From contig JACKHM010000003.1 of the NCBI GenBank assembly GCA_020638995.1, forward strand, positions 496,001-560,000: DNA of 64,000 bases, in the 5' to 3' direction. The translations under genes were made by a program, and so were the position numbers. This DNA comes from Planctomycetaceae bacterium (GTDB lineage: Bacteria; Planctomycetota; Planctomycetia; Pirellulales; Pirellulaceae). The notes under the pieces were generated by a model, which worked only from the letters and a program-made list of their open reading frames with translations, was not told the DNA's origin and searched no databases. Below, piece by piece: positions 28,428 through 37,544 of the stretch (the first letter of the stretch is position 1; every line of letters begins with the position of its first letter).

Positions 28428-28580
28428 CGCTACTCTCGTTGCCCCACTAAACGTCCCACTAGGGCTCCCAACCGCAGAATCTCCCCTGAATTCACTCCTT
28501 GCAATTGTCAGTTCGCAGCTCCCTGCCTAACATCAGAGATTCTACTCGTCTCACAGACAACGCAAAGGGTGTCAACAGAC

Positions 28581-28961
28581 ATGTCGGAATCACCAACGTC
28601 CTCGTCAGCGTTCTCGCAGCTGATGGCGACGATCGAAGACCGCAAGGCCCATCCACCAGACCGATCCTACACAACCAGCTTGTTTCGCGGCGGTGTCGAG
28701 AAAATCGGTCGAAAGATCGTGGAGGAGGCAAATGAAATGGTGGAGGCCGCTGGCGAAGCGGGGCCTGACGGGCGAAGCCATTTTATCCACGAGACGGCCG
28801 ATCTGATCTACCACGTGTTTGTCATGCTGGGACATCAAGGTGTCAAGTTGGACGAAGTCGAGGCGGAACTAGTCCGCCGTTTCGGGACATCAGGTTTGGA
28901 TGAAAAGGCAGCTCGCGGTGCAAGCAACAGCGAGCCCCAGAAAGGTATCAGCCATGAATAA
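28581..28961 (+). CDS. hisE: Phosphoribosyl-ATP pyrophosphatase
   Basis: Second step of histidine synthesis, removing pyrophosphate from phosphoribosyl-ATP. From the ATG at 28581 there are 126 residues (a GTG four codons earlier is also possible). The MazG-like helical core has KIVEEANEMVEAAGE with the metal-binding Glu residues, and HETADLIYHVFVML. The C-terminal tail runs into hisG, and the two genes overlap by 8 bases. The first step (hisG) is encoded immediately after it. Confidence 0.93.
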   Translation: MSESPTSSSAFSQLMATIEDRKAHPPDRSYTTSLFRGGVEKIGRKIVEEANEMVEAAGEAGPDGRSHFIHETADLIYHVFVMLGHQGVKLDEVEAELVRRFGTSGLDEKAARGASNSEPQKGISHE

Positions 28962-29805
28962 TCTGCGGATCGGGCTGCCAAGCAAGGGGCGGCTTGCTGA
29001 GCAAGCCGCCGAGTTGCTCCTGCAGGCGGGATTGAAGTTCCGACGCCAGGACCGCAGCTTGTTTGCGCGTGTTAGCGAATTGCCGATCGATATTACTTTC
29101 CTGAGAACGGATGATATTCCCGTGCTTTGTGCCGAAGGTGCAATTGACATGGGGATTACGGGCAGTGATTTAATCAGTGAAGCAGACGTTGAGCTAACGA
29201 CTCGGCTCGCCCTCGGCATCGGCAAGTGTCGTCTTTCTGTATGTGTCCCGGAAGACTCCACCATCCATTCGCCAAGTGATCTGGACGGTTGCCGAGTGGC
29301 GACGAGCTTTCCGAACGTCACCGAGAAATTCTTCAAGCAGCACGAAGCCGATGTGCATCTCGTGCCACTTTCTGGATCCGTGGAGATCATGATTTCGCTT
29401 GGCGTTGCCGAAGGAATCGTCGACCTGGTTGAAACCGGCAGCACGCTTGCTGCCAATCGTTTGCGCATACTGACCGACATTGGCAGCTATGAGACATTGT
29501 TGGTTCAAAACAAGCAAATGCGTCACGCAGAGATTGCGGATCGAATCGTCCGCCGCCTAGAGGGCGTCGTAATTGCTCGTGCCTGGTCCCTGCTTGAGTA
29601 CAACATTCCGCGCGCAAAACTAGCCGAAGCCGAAACGATCACGCCCGGCTTCAATTCGCCCACTGTAAACGCGCTCGAAGATAACGATTGGTGCGCCGTC
29701 CAGGTGATGGTCAAACGCAAACAAGTGATCGACGTGATGGACAAGCTCGAATCGCTTGGCGCCACCGCGATCCTTGAAACCGAGATCACGAACTGTCGAC
29801 TTTGA
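28954..29805 (+). CDS. hisG: ATP phosphoribosyltransferase (long form)
   Basis: A 283-residue enzyme that starts the histidine pathway, joining ATP and PRPP. The start at 28954 is supported by MNNLRIGLPSKGRL, the standard HisG opening, with AAAGG upstream; the open frame reaches back to 28900 but overlaps hisE fully. Motifs: ITFLRTDDIPVLCAEGAIDMGITG (part) and the PRPP loop VDLVETGSTL. The C-terminal 75 residues (ITPGFNSPTVNALEDNDWCAVQVMV, partly quoted) form the ferredoxin-like regulatory domain of the long HisG, so feedback by histidine is expected and no HisZ is needed. Confidence 0.96.
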   Translation: MNNLRIGLPSKGRLAEQAAELLLQAGLKFRRQDRSLFARVSELPIDITFLRTDDIPVLCAEGAIDMGITGSDLISEADVELTTRLALGIGKCRLSVCVPEDSTIHSPSDLDGCRVATSFPNVTEKFFKQHEADVHLVPLSGSVEIMISLGVAEGIVDLVETGSTLAANRLRILTDIGSYETLLVQNKQMRHAEIADRIVRRLEGVVIARAWSLLEYNIPRAKLAEAETITPGFNSPTVNALEDNDWCAVQVMVKRKQVIDVMDKLESLGATAILETEITNCRL

Positions 29806-29839
29806 GGTTCAGCAGCCCTCACTTCTGCAAGTAGCGGTG

Positions 29840-30112
29840 CTATTTTGGACTTTTTGCCGTATGGTTGGGCCGATAAAAACCAACGCCCTCCAAAGCAGCA
29901 AACACTTCGTCCAGCGTTTTTTCTCCGAAGTTGGAGATGCTGAGCAAGTCCTCGCGTGTGCAATTCAGTAGGTCTTGCACAGTGAAGATGCCTCGCTCTT
30001 CGAGACAATTCGTCGTGCGAACGGATAATCCAATCTCAGCGGTGCTCATCTCTAGCCGGGCTTGTTGGCTGCGGGATTGTTCGTCGGCTGCGCTAAGCGG
30101 AATGCGGGTCAT
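29840..30112 (-). CDS. Orphan RNA polymerase alpha C-terminal domain protein
   Basis: From the ATG at 30112, with GGAGG at ideal spacing, the protein has 90 residues. Residues about 20-80 match the alpha-CTD fold of RpoA: LSVRTTNCLEERGIFTVQDLL followed by TREDLLSISNFGEKTLDEV (the helix-hairpin-helix with the NFG motif). There is no N-terminal alpha domain, so it cannot dimerise as a normal alpha subunit. In RpoA this domain binds UP-element DNA and activators. A free copy could compete for, or bridge, such contacts; that is inference. The frame opens at 30187, but the strong ribosome site fixes the later start. It is read divergently from the helicase gene. Confidence 0.85.
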   Translation of the reverse strand: MTRIPLSAADEQSRSQQARLEMSTAEIGLSVRTTNCLEERGIFTVQDLLNCTREDLLSISNFGEKTLDEVFAALEGVGFYRPNHTAKSPK

Positions 30113-30289
30113 GGTTCCCTCCACGAAGTTAGATTTGTTTGAGTCCATTCGTGCTGAGCTCGCAATGATGCTCTCGCCAGCCAGCACACTGATGGAGGCA
30201 GTATAACTATCGCGAAATTTTTTGCCTACACTTCGCTAGCAAATCGGTTGGTGCGAGCACGGGGGCTCTGCCTGTGCCACACGTCCCCA

Positions 30290-30295
30290 TATAAT
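30290..30295 (+). promoter_or_regulatory. Possible -10 box before the helicase gene
   Basis: TATAAT stands 31 bases before the ATG at 30326. A convincing -35 hexamer is not present at the right distance, so this is only a candidate. Confidence 0.3.
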
Positions 30296-30325
30296 CGTGG
30301 ATTCTCCTTTCCCCGTAGATGATTT

Positions 30326-32662
30326 ATGCCCGGCGTACACCCGACCTGCCAAGACGAGATCCTCCGCCCATTGACGGCCACGCAGCAAGCGGCGGTTCGC
30401 CACGTTGATGGCCCGCTGATGATTTTGGCTGGGCCGGGCAGCGGAAAGACACGCGTGGTGACGCATCGAATCGCCTACCTCTTGGCGGAAGGTATTCCGG
30501 CGCGACAGATTCTTGCTTTGACGTTTACGAACAAAGCAGCCGACGAAATGCGATTGCGCCTCGATCGACTCGCTCCGCGACAGGCTGTTTGGATGGGAAC
30601 ATTCCATCGATTCTGCGCCCGACTACTTCGTCAATATTCTGCGCTCGTGGGACTGAGCGAGAACTTTTCCATTTACGACACCAAGGACAGCGAGAAGTTA
30701 CTTAGCGAAGCACTGGAGGAGGCTGCGGTGGCGCTGAGCCACGTCACGCCAAGCCAGATAGCGCAGGAAATCAGCTGGGCGAAGAGCCAACTGATAACAC
30801 ATGACAAGTACGTTGCTCGGCCCGGTCGCTCGTTAGGGACCATTGTGCAAGGGGCGTATCCGATTTACCAACGTCGATTGCTGGGTGCAAATGCGGTTGA
30901 TTTCGATGACCTGTTGTTGCACGTTGCCAGCATGTTGCGCGAAAACCCCGAGTTGCGACGCACGCTCGATGATCGATATCGATATATTTTGGTGGACGAG
31001 TATCAAGACACGAATTTTGCGCAATACGCGATTGTTCGTGCTCTGTCACAAGATCATCCGAACCTTGCGGTAACTGGTGATCCCGATCAATCCATCTATG
31101 GGTGGCGAGGTGCGGATCTAAATAACATTCTCGACTTCGAACAGGACTTCCCCAAAGTTGCTGTCGTTCGATTGGAGCAAAACTACCGCAGCACTCGCCG
31201 TATCCTTCGCGTTGCCGACCAACTGATCTCGAACAATGTGCGCCGGAAGCACAAAGAGTTGTTCACGGAAAACCCTGAGGGAAAGCCGGTCCGGCTCGTT
31301 GTATACCCGTCGAGTCGGGACGAGGCCGACAATATCGCCAGTCAGATTGCCGAGGAGATCTACAGCGGCCAACGTCGGCCTCGCGACTTTGCGATCTTCT
31401 ACCGAGTCAATTCGCTCTCGCGCTCGTTTGAGAATGCATTACGAAGTTCCGCTATACCGTATCAAATCATCAAAGGACTCGAATTCTATCAACGTAAAGA
31501 AATCAAGGATGTGATCGCGTACCTGCATCTCGTCAATAATCCAAAGAACGACGTTGCCTTTTTGCGTGTGATTAATACGCCACCGCGGCGGATCGGCAAG
31601 ACGACAGTTGTGCGATTGACTCAGCACGCGCGGCGCTACGGACTTTCGCTGTTAGAGGCGGCTCGTGAGTCCGGCTTGATTGATGGAATGAACAAGCGGG
31701 CGGCGGCAAATGTTGCGGCATTTGTCGCATTGCACGACCGGCTCAGTTTGCTTGCACATCGGCCATTGGAAGAAATGGTCGGCTACGTATTAAGTGAAGC
31801 TGGGTACAACGAATGGTTAGCGAACTCCGGCAGCGAAGACGATATCGAACGGCTGGCAAATGTCCAGGAATTGTTATCGGACGCGCGAGAATTTGACGAA
31901 CAACATCCGGGTGAATCTCAACTGGAGGAATTCCTAGAGCAAGTGTCGTTGGTCAGCGATACGGACGATTGGGAAACCGAAAGCGATAAGGTTTCGTTGA
32001 TGACGTTGCACGCGGCCAAAGGTCTCGAATTTCCAGTCGTGTTTCTCACCGCGGTCGAAGAAGGCATGCTGCCTCACGAGCGCAGTCGCGAGGACTCGGG
32101 ACAATTGGAAGAAGAGCGGCGCTTGCTGTTTGTCGGGATCACGCGGGCCGAGGAAGAACTCCAATTGAGCTATGCCGCTTACCGCTTCCTCCGCGGAAGC
32201 CAGAGGATGTCGATCCCAAGTTCGTTCTTGATGGAATTGCCCCGCGATGAGATGGAGGTCCACGAGCCACGTTCATACCGGTCTACGGAGCTGGATGAGT
32301 TCGCATTCAAAGAGGAAGGGAATTTCGACGAATATGACCAGCGCCAAGGGTATGAAGACGCCTCTGAGGAAGAACTTGAGTATGTCCAAGATACGACCAG
32401 TGTGATTAGTGATATTGCATCGCGTGTCGTCACTGCCGCAGACTTGCTTGGCGAGTCAGGTCGCAACACCAAGAAGGCCGATCCGGAACAGTTCGAGATC
32501 GGAATGCTCGTTTACCACCCCGATCACGGTCTTGGCAAAGTTTTGGCGCTGAGCGGCAGCGGGACGAAGCGAACTGCCACTGTCCAGTTCTTCGATTCCG
32601 TGCGTGAACGCCGTTTCATACTCATCCACAGCCAATTGCAACCTGTCAAATCAAGTAACTGA
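30326..32662 (+). CDS. UvrD/PcrA-type ATP-dependent DNA helicase
   Basis: A 778-residue superfamily 1A helicase that unwinds DNA 3' to 5' in repair and replication. Motifs: Walker A AGPGSGKT, LTFTNKAADEM (Ia), VDEYQDTN (II), GDPDQSIYGWRGA (III), LEQNYRST (IV), SLMTLHAAKGLEFPVVF (V) and LLFVGITRAEEEL (VI). The C-terminal 60 residues (FEIGMLVYHPDHGLGKV) form the Tudor-like domain that contacts RNA polymerase in PcrA. The stop overlaps the start of the next gene in TGATG, so they are translationally coupled. Confidence 0.95.
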   Translation: MPGVHPTCQDEILRPLTATQQAAVRHVDGPLMILAGPGSGKTRVVTHRIAYLLAEGIPARQILALTFTNKAADEMRLRLDRLAPRQAVWMGTFHRFCARLLRQYSALVGLSENFSIYDTKDSEKLLSEALEEAAVALSHVTPSQIAQEISWAKSQLITHDKYVARPGRSLGTIVQGAYPIYQRRLLGANAVDFDDLLLHVASMLRENPELRRTLDDRYRYILVDEYQDTNFAQYAIVRALSQDHPNLAVTGDPDQSIYGWRGADLNNILDFEQDFPKVAVVRLEQNYRSTRRILRVADQLISNNVRRKHKELFTENPEGKPVRLVVYPSSRDEADNIASQIAEEIYSGQRRPRDFAIFYRVNSLSRSFENALRSSAIPYQIIKGLEFYQRKEIKDVIAYLHLVNNPKNDVAFLRVINTPPRRIGKTTVVRLTQHARRYGLSLLEAARESGLIDGMNKRAAANVAAFVALHDRLSLLAHRPLEEMVGYVLSEAGYNEWLANSGSEDDIERLANVQELLSDAREFDEQHPGESQLEEFLEQVSLVSDTDDWETESDKVSLMTLHAAKGLEFPVVFLTAVEEGMLPHERSREDSGQLEEERRLLFVGITRAEEELQLSYAAYRFLRGSQRMSIPSSFLMELPRDEMEVHEPRSYRSTELDEFAFKEEGNFDEYDQRQGYEDASEEELEYVQDTTSVISDIASRVVTAADLLGESGRNTKKADPEQFEIGMLVYHPDHGLGKVLALSGSGTKRTATVQFFDSVRERRFILIHSQLQPVKSSN

Positions 32663-34113
32663 TGAGCGAAGCCTACCCAAAGATCGCGCAACTCAAATCG
32701 GTTGAGGCCTTGCGCCAGCGTCTGGACGAATTGGGGCTCGAACTGCCAATTGATGACGAGATTATTGCGGCCGCGGATGGCTCGCCCCTGGACAAACCGA
32801 TCCGGGTGGGCCCTCATCACGTGAGCAATCGTTGGTGCATCCATCCCATGGAAGGCTGGGACGCCAATCGTGATGGCTCGCCGACTGAGCTAACGCTCCG
32901 GCGCTGGAGCAATTTTGGCAGAAGCGGTGCCAAGTTTATTTGGGGCGGCGAAGCGGCAGCCGTTCAAGGAGACGGACGAGCGAACCCGAATCAGACCTTA
33001 GCCGTTCCCGAAAACACAAGTGGGTTGCGCCGGCTGCTTGAGTCGCTTACATCGGCTCATGCAAGTAGTTTCGGTAATACTGACGGATTGCTGGTCGGGT
33101 TGCAGCTCACGCACTCAGGCCGCTTCTGTCGCCCAAATTCAAAGACGCTCGAACCGCGAATTGCCTACCATCACCCGCTGTTGGACGAGAAATTTGGGAT
33201 CGACCCACACAACAATTCCGTTGTTTGGACAGACTCGGATTTGGAACGACTGATCGACAGCTATGTTACGGCCGCCGGGGTAGCGCAGCAAGTTGGCTTT
33301 CAATTCGTAGATATCAAATCATGCCATGGCTACTTGCTGCACGAATTTCTGAGCGCTCGTACTCGCGATGGCAAGTTTGGAGGGGACTACGATGGACGAA
33401 CCAGACTACTGCGGACGATCGTCGGTCGCGTTCGTGATGCTTTTCCCGAGCTGACAATTGTCGTTCGGTTGAGTGTCTTCGACATGCCACCTTTTAGAAC
33501 GAGCCGCGAAATTGGCGAGCCGATGGATTACTCGAAGCTGCTTCCGTACGATCTGGGGTTCGGAGTGAATCGGAACAACCCGATGGAAGCTGACTTAGAG
33601 GAGCCGTTGCGATTGATCGACGATTTGCAAAAGCTTGGTGTTGCCGCGCTGAATGTTTCGGCGGGAAGTCCGTATTACAATCCGCACATGCAACGGCCAG
33701 CGATCTTTCCACCTAGCGATGGCTACTTACCTCCTGAGGATCCATTGGTGGGTGTCGTCCGGCAAATTCAAGCGGCTCGATCTTGCCAAGAGGCGTTTCC
33801 CGGCTTGCCCATGGTCGGAAGCGGCTATTCCTATTTACAGGACTATTTGCCGCACGTTGCACAAGCCGTTGTGCGGCGGGGTTGGATCGCTTTCGTTGGG
33901 CTGGGCCGCATGGTTCTATCGTATCCGGAACTGCCCGCCGATACGTTGTTGGGCCGCGAGATGCACCGCAAACTCGTCTGTCGGACATTCAGTGACTGTA
34001 CGACAGCACCGCGCAACGGCATCGTGTCTGGTTGTTTCCCGCTCGATTCCCACTACAAAGCACTGCCAGAAGCGGCTCAATTGCGTGAGTTGAAGCAAGA
34101 ACTCAAGAGTTGA
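32662..34113 (+). CDS. NADH:flavin oxidoreductase (old yellow enzyme family)
   Basis: A 483-residue protein, starting within the stop of the helicase gene. The TIM-barrel FMN fold shows CIHPMEGWDANRDG, RRWSNFGRSGAKFIWGGEAAAV, LQLTHSGRF, and the barrel strand VDIKSCHGYLLHEFLS, with the catalytic-type His/Asn region of OYE enzymes; VGLGRMVLSYPELP is the C-terminal FMN phosphate strand. The last part (DCTTAPRNGIVSGCFPLD) carries two cysteines but lacks an iron-sulfur domain or second reductase module. It probably reduces an activated alkene; the substrate is unknown. The coupling to a DNA helicase gene is unexpected. Confidence 0.85.
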   Translation: MSEAYPKIAQLKSVEALRQRLDELGLELPIDDEIIAAADGSPLDKPIRVGPHHVSNRWCIHPMEGWDANRDGSPTELTLRRWSNFGRSGAKFIWGGEAAAVQGDGRANPNQTLAVPENTSGLRRLLESLTSAHASSFGNTDGLLVGLQLTHSGRFCRPNSKTLEPRIAYHHPLLDEKFGIDPHNNSVVWTDSDLERLIDSYVTAAGVAQQVGFQFVDIKSCHGYLLHEFLSARTRDGKFGGDYDGRTRLLRTIVGRVRDAFPELTIVVRLSVFDMPPFRTSREIGEPMDYSKLLPYDLGFGVNRNNPMEADLEEPLRLIDDLQKLGVAALNVSAGSPYYNPHMQRPAIFPPSDGYLPPEDPLVGVVRQIQAARSCQEAFPGLPMVGSGYSYLQDYLPHVAQAVVRRGWIAFVGLGRMVLSYPELPADTLLGREMHRKLVCRTFSDCTTAPRNGIVSGCFPLDSHYKALPEAAQLRELKQELKS

Positions 34114-34182
34114 GTTTCCCACGCGCCGACAGAAAACTCCTCTTCCCGTGTGGTGAGTGGTTCTTACAATGTCGTTCGCACT

Positions 34183-37100
34183 ATGAGCCAAGCCCCTGTG
34201 ACGGTGACCAGCGAACTTCGGTTGCGTGAGTTGCCATCAAATCTGAATCGTCAAGCAGAGTTCGTCGATGCGGTCGAGTCGCTACGAGCGGGCGGCAGAG
34301 CGACGTTCGACGGAGTCTGGGGGGCCTCGTCTGCGCTGTTGGCAGCTGCTCTGAGTGAACAAGGCGATGGCCCGCTCCTCCTGGTCACTGCGAAATCGAC
34401 GGATGCTGACTTGCTGGCGGACGATCTGCAGCTTTTTACAGGGAAGACGCCGCTGCGGTTTCCTGCTTGGGAAACCGAGCCGAACGAACGTGTCATCCAA
34501 GACGAACACTTCGGCGAACGCTTGCGAACGCTTAAGTACTTGCTTCAGGGCGCTGCCTCGACACCGAAAGACACATCCGGCACCGTCATCGTTACCAGCA
34601 TTCAAAGCCTCTTGCAGCCAACGCCCAGCCTGGAATTAGTCGAACGCAGCTCGCGAATACTACGCAACGGCAGCCAGCTCGATATTGATGCCTTTCGACG
34701 CTGGCTAGTCGATCAGCGATTTCACAGCACGAGTGCTGTCGAATTACCCGGCGAGTTCTCGGTACGTGGCGGAATCGTCGACCTGTTCGCGCCCGATTGG
34801 CAGTGGCCCGTTCGTATTGAACTGTTCGACAATGAGATCGAATCAATCCGCCGCTTCGACATTTCCAGCCAAAGAAGCTTGGAGACGCTGGCCGAAGTCG
34901 AAATCACGATCATCCAGCCGACGAGCCATTCGACAGCTCACTTTGCGGACTATCTACCGGCGACGACGTGGTGCTTGTTGATCGAGCCGGAGCAGATTGA
35001 CGAACAAGGCAGGCACTACCTGACGCGGATTGAACACCCAGCCGATTTCCATAGCGTCGAATCCGTACTTTCGTCGTTCAAACCATTTGCCTCCGCGACA
35101 GCATCGTCGCTGGCACCCGGAGCAACCGGTGTTCGCTGTGCTTTGCCGATCGAATCCGTCGAACGCTTTAGTGGCGATGTGAAACGAGTGCGCGAGGAAT
35201 TGGAGCGGTCTGCCGCGAGTTGTCACACCTTCGTCGTCACGCCCACCGAAGCAGAGATCGAACGATTGCACGAACTGTTCGGCGAAACCGTTGTCGCCAA
35301 GGAACAGCGACTTCACTTTGCGGTCGGCCAGCTATCAACAGGGTTTCGATTGCTTTCAGAAGCGGTGTTATTGATCTCAGCCACGGAGTTGTTCCAACGG
35401 GGCGAAGTGCGTCGCGTCGCGCGACGGCGACTGGGCAAAGCCATCGACAGTTTTCATGACCTGCGAGCGGGCGACTTGGTCGTTCACTTGAGTCATGGAA
35501 TTGGACGCTATCGCGGCATTGAGCTGCTCGACAAGCAAGGTCAGCTGGAAGAGCATTTGCAGATCGAATTTCGCGACCGCGCTAAACTGTATGTGCCCGC
35601 CGCAAAGATCGACCTCATTCAGAAGTACATCGGTGGAACCAAGACACGGCCGACATTAGCCAAGCTCGGCGGAGCGACTTGGCTGAAGCAGAAACAGGCG
35701 GCTGAATCTGCCGTGATGGATATGGCGGTCGAGATGATCGAGTTACAGGCTGCGCGCCAGAGTCGCCCCGGGATAGCATTTGCCCCTGATGGCGAGTGGC
35801 AACGCGAGTTTGATTCCTCATTTCCGTATGAAGAAACTCGCGACCAGTTGCTGGCGATTGACGACATTAAGGGAGACATGGAAGCCTCGCGACCGATGGA
35901 CCGCCTGTTGTGCGGCGACGTCGGATTCGGCAAGACTGAGATGGCCATGCGTGCTGCATTTAAGGCAGTCGATAACGGCTATCAGGTTGCCGTGCTGGTG
36001 CCAACAACGATTCTTGCTGAACAACACTATCATACCTTCTCGGAACGAATGGCAGAGTTTCCGTTCGACATCGGTAGGCTGAGCCGTTTTTGTACGACCC
36101 AAGAAGAGAGACAAGTGGTTGAAGGATTGAAGTCCGGTCGCATTGATATCGTGATTGGAACTCATCGCCTCGCGTCGAAGGACGTGACATTTCACAATCT
36201 GGGGTTGGTGATCATCGATGAGGAGCAGAGATTCGGTGTCGAAGTGAAAGAACGCTTAAAGTCCCTTCGGTCGACCGTGGATGTTCTCACCATGACCGCC
36301 ACCCCGATCCCGAGAACCTTGCATATGAGTTTGGTGGGCGTTCGAGATATCTCCAACCTGGAAAGTCCTCCCGAGGATCGAGTCGCCGTTGAGACACGTG
36401 TGACGAGGTTCAGTAACGAGCTGATCCGGCACGCAGTCTTAAGAGAATTGAGCCGCGGGGGGCAGATTTATTTTGTTCACAACCGCGTGCAGGACATCGA
36501 AGTCGTCGCGAAGAAGCTCCGCAGCATCGTGCCGGAGGCAAGCATTCGCATCGGTCACGGACAAATGCATGAAGATGAACTCGAACAAGTGATGGTTGAC
36601 TTCGTAGCGGGGCGGTTCGACTTGTTACTTGCGACGACGATCGTCGAGAGCGGGCTGGATATCCCAGCCGCAAATACGATCTTTATCGACGAAGCAGATC
36701 GCTATGGTTTGGCAGACTTGCATCAATTGCGTGGCCGCGTTGGTCGGTACAAACATCGGGCATATTGCTATTTGCTGATAGATCCGCACAAACATGTAAC
36801 ACCCAATGCGGCGAAGCGACTGCGTGCAATCGAAGAGTACAGTGAGATGGGAGCAGGATTTGCTCTCGCCATGCGTGATTTGGAGATTCGAGGTACGGGA
36901 AACCTGTTGGGAATGCAGCAAAGCGGTCATATTGCCGCGGTGGGTTACGAGTTTTATTGCGAGCTTCTCGAAGGAGCAGTCCGCTCGTTGAAGCAACTCC
37001 CTCGTAAGCTGTCTGTCGATGTGGACGTAGAGCTGCCGACAGCGGCATATATCCCGGATGACTATGTACCGGATATTCGGTTAAAGATCGATCTTTATCG

Positions 37101-37437
37101 CCGCTTGCGCCGAGCAGCCACCTATGACGACTTATCCGAATTCCGGGCCGAGTTAATCGACCGCTTTGGAGCGCCACCGGACCCGGTCGAGCGTATGCTG
37201 GAGCTAAGCGAGTTGCGACTTGATGCAACAATCTGGCAAATTGTCTCGATCGCAGTCGAAGGTCAATATCTCGTGTTCGGTTACGCAGATCGTAAACGCA
37301 TGGAGCAACTAGTTCGATCATTTCCCGGGCCCTTACGAATTGCTGACCACAAAAGCGCTTATCTGAAAGTTCCTGAAGCGGCCAACGATCCAAGCCTGTT
37401 CCTTGAAACTGCAAAATCGGTGTTGCGGTCTATGTAG
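34183..37437 (+). CDS. mfd: Transcription-repair coupling factor
   Basis: A protein of 1,084 residues from the ATG at 34183 (a GTG at 34150 is also open). It removes stalled RNA polymerase and recruits UvrA. Domains: UvrB-homology module at the N-terminus (ETEPNERVIQDEHFGERL), the RNA polymerase-interacting CarD-like domain (LRAGDLVVHLSHGIGRYRGIE), the translocase with Walker A GDVGFGKTEMAMRAAF, DEEQRFGV, TATPIPRTLHMSL, and the TRG motif GRVGRYKHRAYCYL, then the D7 UvrA-binding regulatory domain (PDDYVPDIRLKIDLYRRL). Length is slightly under the usual 1,150. Confidence 0.97.
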   Translation: MSQAPVTVTSELRLRELPSNLNRQAEFVDAVESLRAGGRATFDGVWGASSALLAAALSEQGDGPLLLVTAKSTDADLLADDLQLFTGKTPLRFPAWETEPNERVIQDEHFGERLRTLKYLLQGAASTPKDTSGTVIVTSIQSLLQPTPSLELVERSSRILRNGSQLDIDAFRRWLVDQRFHSTSAVELPGEFSVRGGIVDLFAPDWQWPVRIELFDNEIESIRRFDISSQRSLETLAEVEITIIQPTSHSTAHFADYLPATTWCLLIEPEQIDEQGRHYLTRIEHPADFHSVESVLSSFKPFASATASSLAPGATGVRCALPIESVERFSGDVKRVREELERSAASCHTFVVTPTEAEIERLHELFGETVVAKEQRLHFAVGQLSTGFRLLSEAVLLISATELFQRGEVRRVARRRLGKAIDSFHDLRAGDLVVHLSHGIGRYRGIELLDKQGQLEEHLQIEFRDRAKLYVPAAKIDLIQKYIGGTKTRPTLAKLGGATWLKQKQAAESAVMDMAVEMIELQAARQSRPGIAFAPDGEWQREFDSSFPYEETRDQLLAIDDIKGDMEASRPMDRLLCGDVGFGKTEMAMRAAFKAVDNGYQVAVLVPTTILAEQHYHTFSERMAEFPFDIGRLSRFCTTQEERQVVEGLKSGRIDIVIGTHRLASKDVTFHNLGLVIIDEEQRFGVEVKERLKSLRSTVDVLTMTATPIPRTLHMSLVGVRDISNLESPPEDRVAVETRVTRFSNELIRHAVLRELSRGGQIYFVHNRVQDIEVVAKKLRSIVPEASIRIGHGQMHEDELEQVMVDFVAGRFDLLLATTIVESGLDIPAANTIFIDEADRYGLADLHQLRGRVGRYKHRAYCYLLIDPHKHVTPNAAKRLRAIEEYSEMGAGFALAMRDLEIRGTGNLLGMQQSGHIAAVGYEFYCELLEGAVRSLKQLPRKLSVDVDVELPTAAYIPDDYVPDIRLKIDLYRRLRRAATYDDLSEFRAELIDRFGAPPDPVERMLELSELRLDATIWQIVSIAVEGQYLVFGYADRKRMEQLVRSFPGPLRIADHKSAYLKVPEAANDPSLFLETAKSVLRSM

Positions 37438-37544
37438 CTGGCTGGCTATAGTTCCCCGCCGCGCGGCGAATGTGCGGCGCCAAGGAAGATGGTCTCGTCC
37501 TATCATACTCGTCTATTCGGACTTCTCCCCAAGAGCGGCCTCGA

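Noticed and set aside
36683..37414. 243-codon open frame on the minus strand
   Set aside because: It is the antisense shadow of mfd; its translation is rich in Arg and Leu with no domain pattern.
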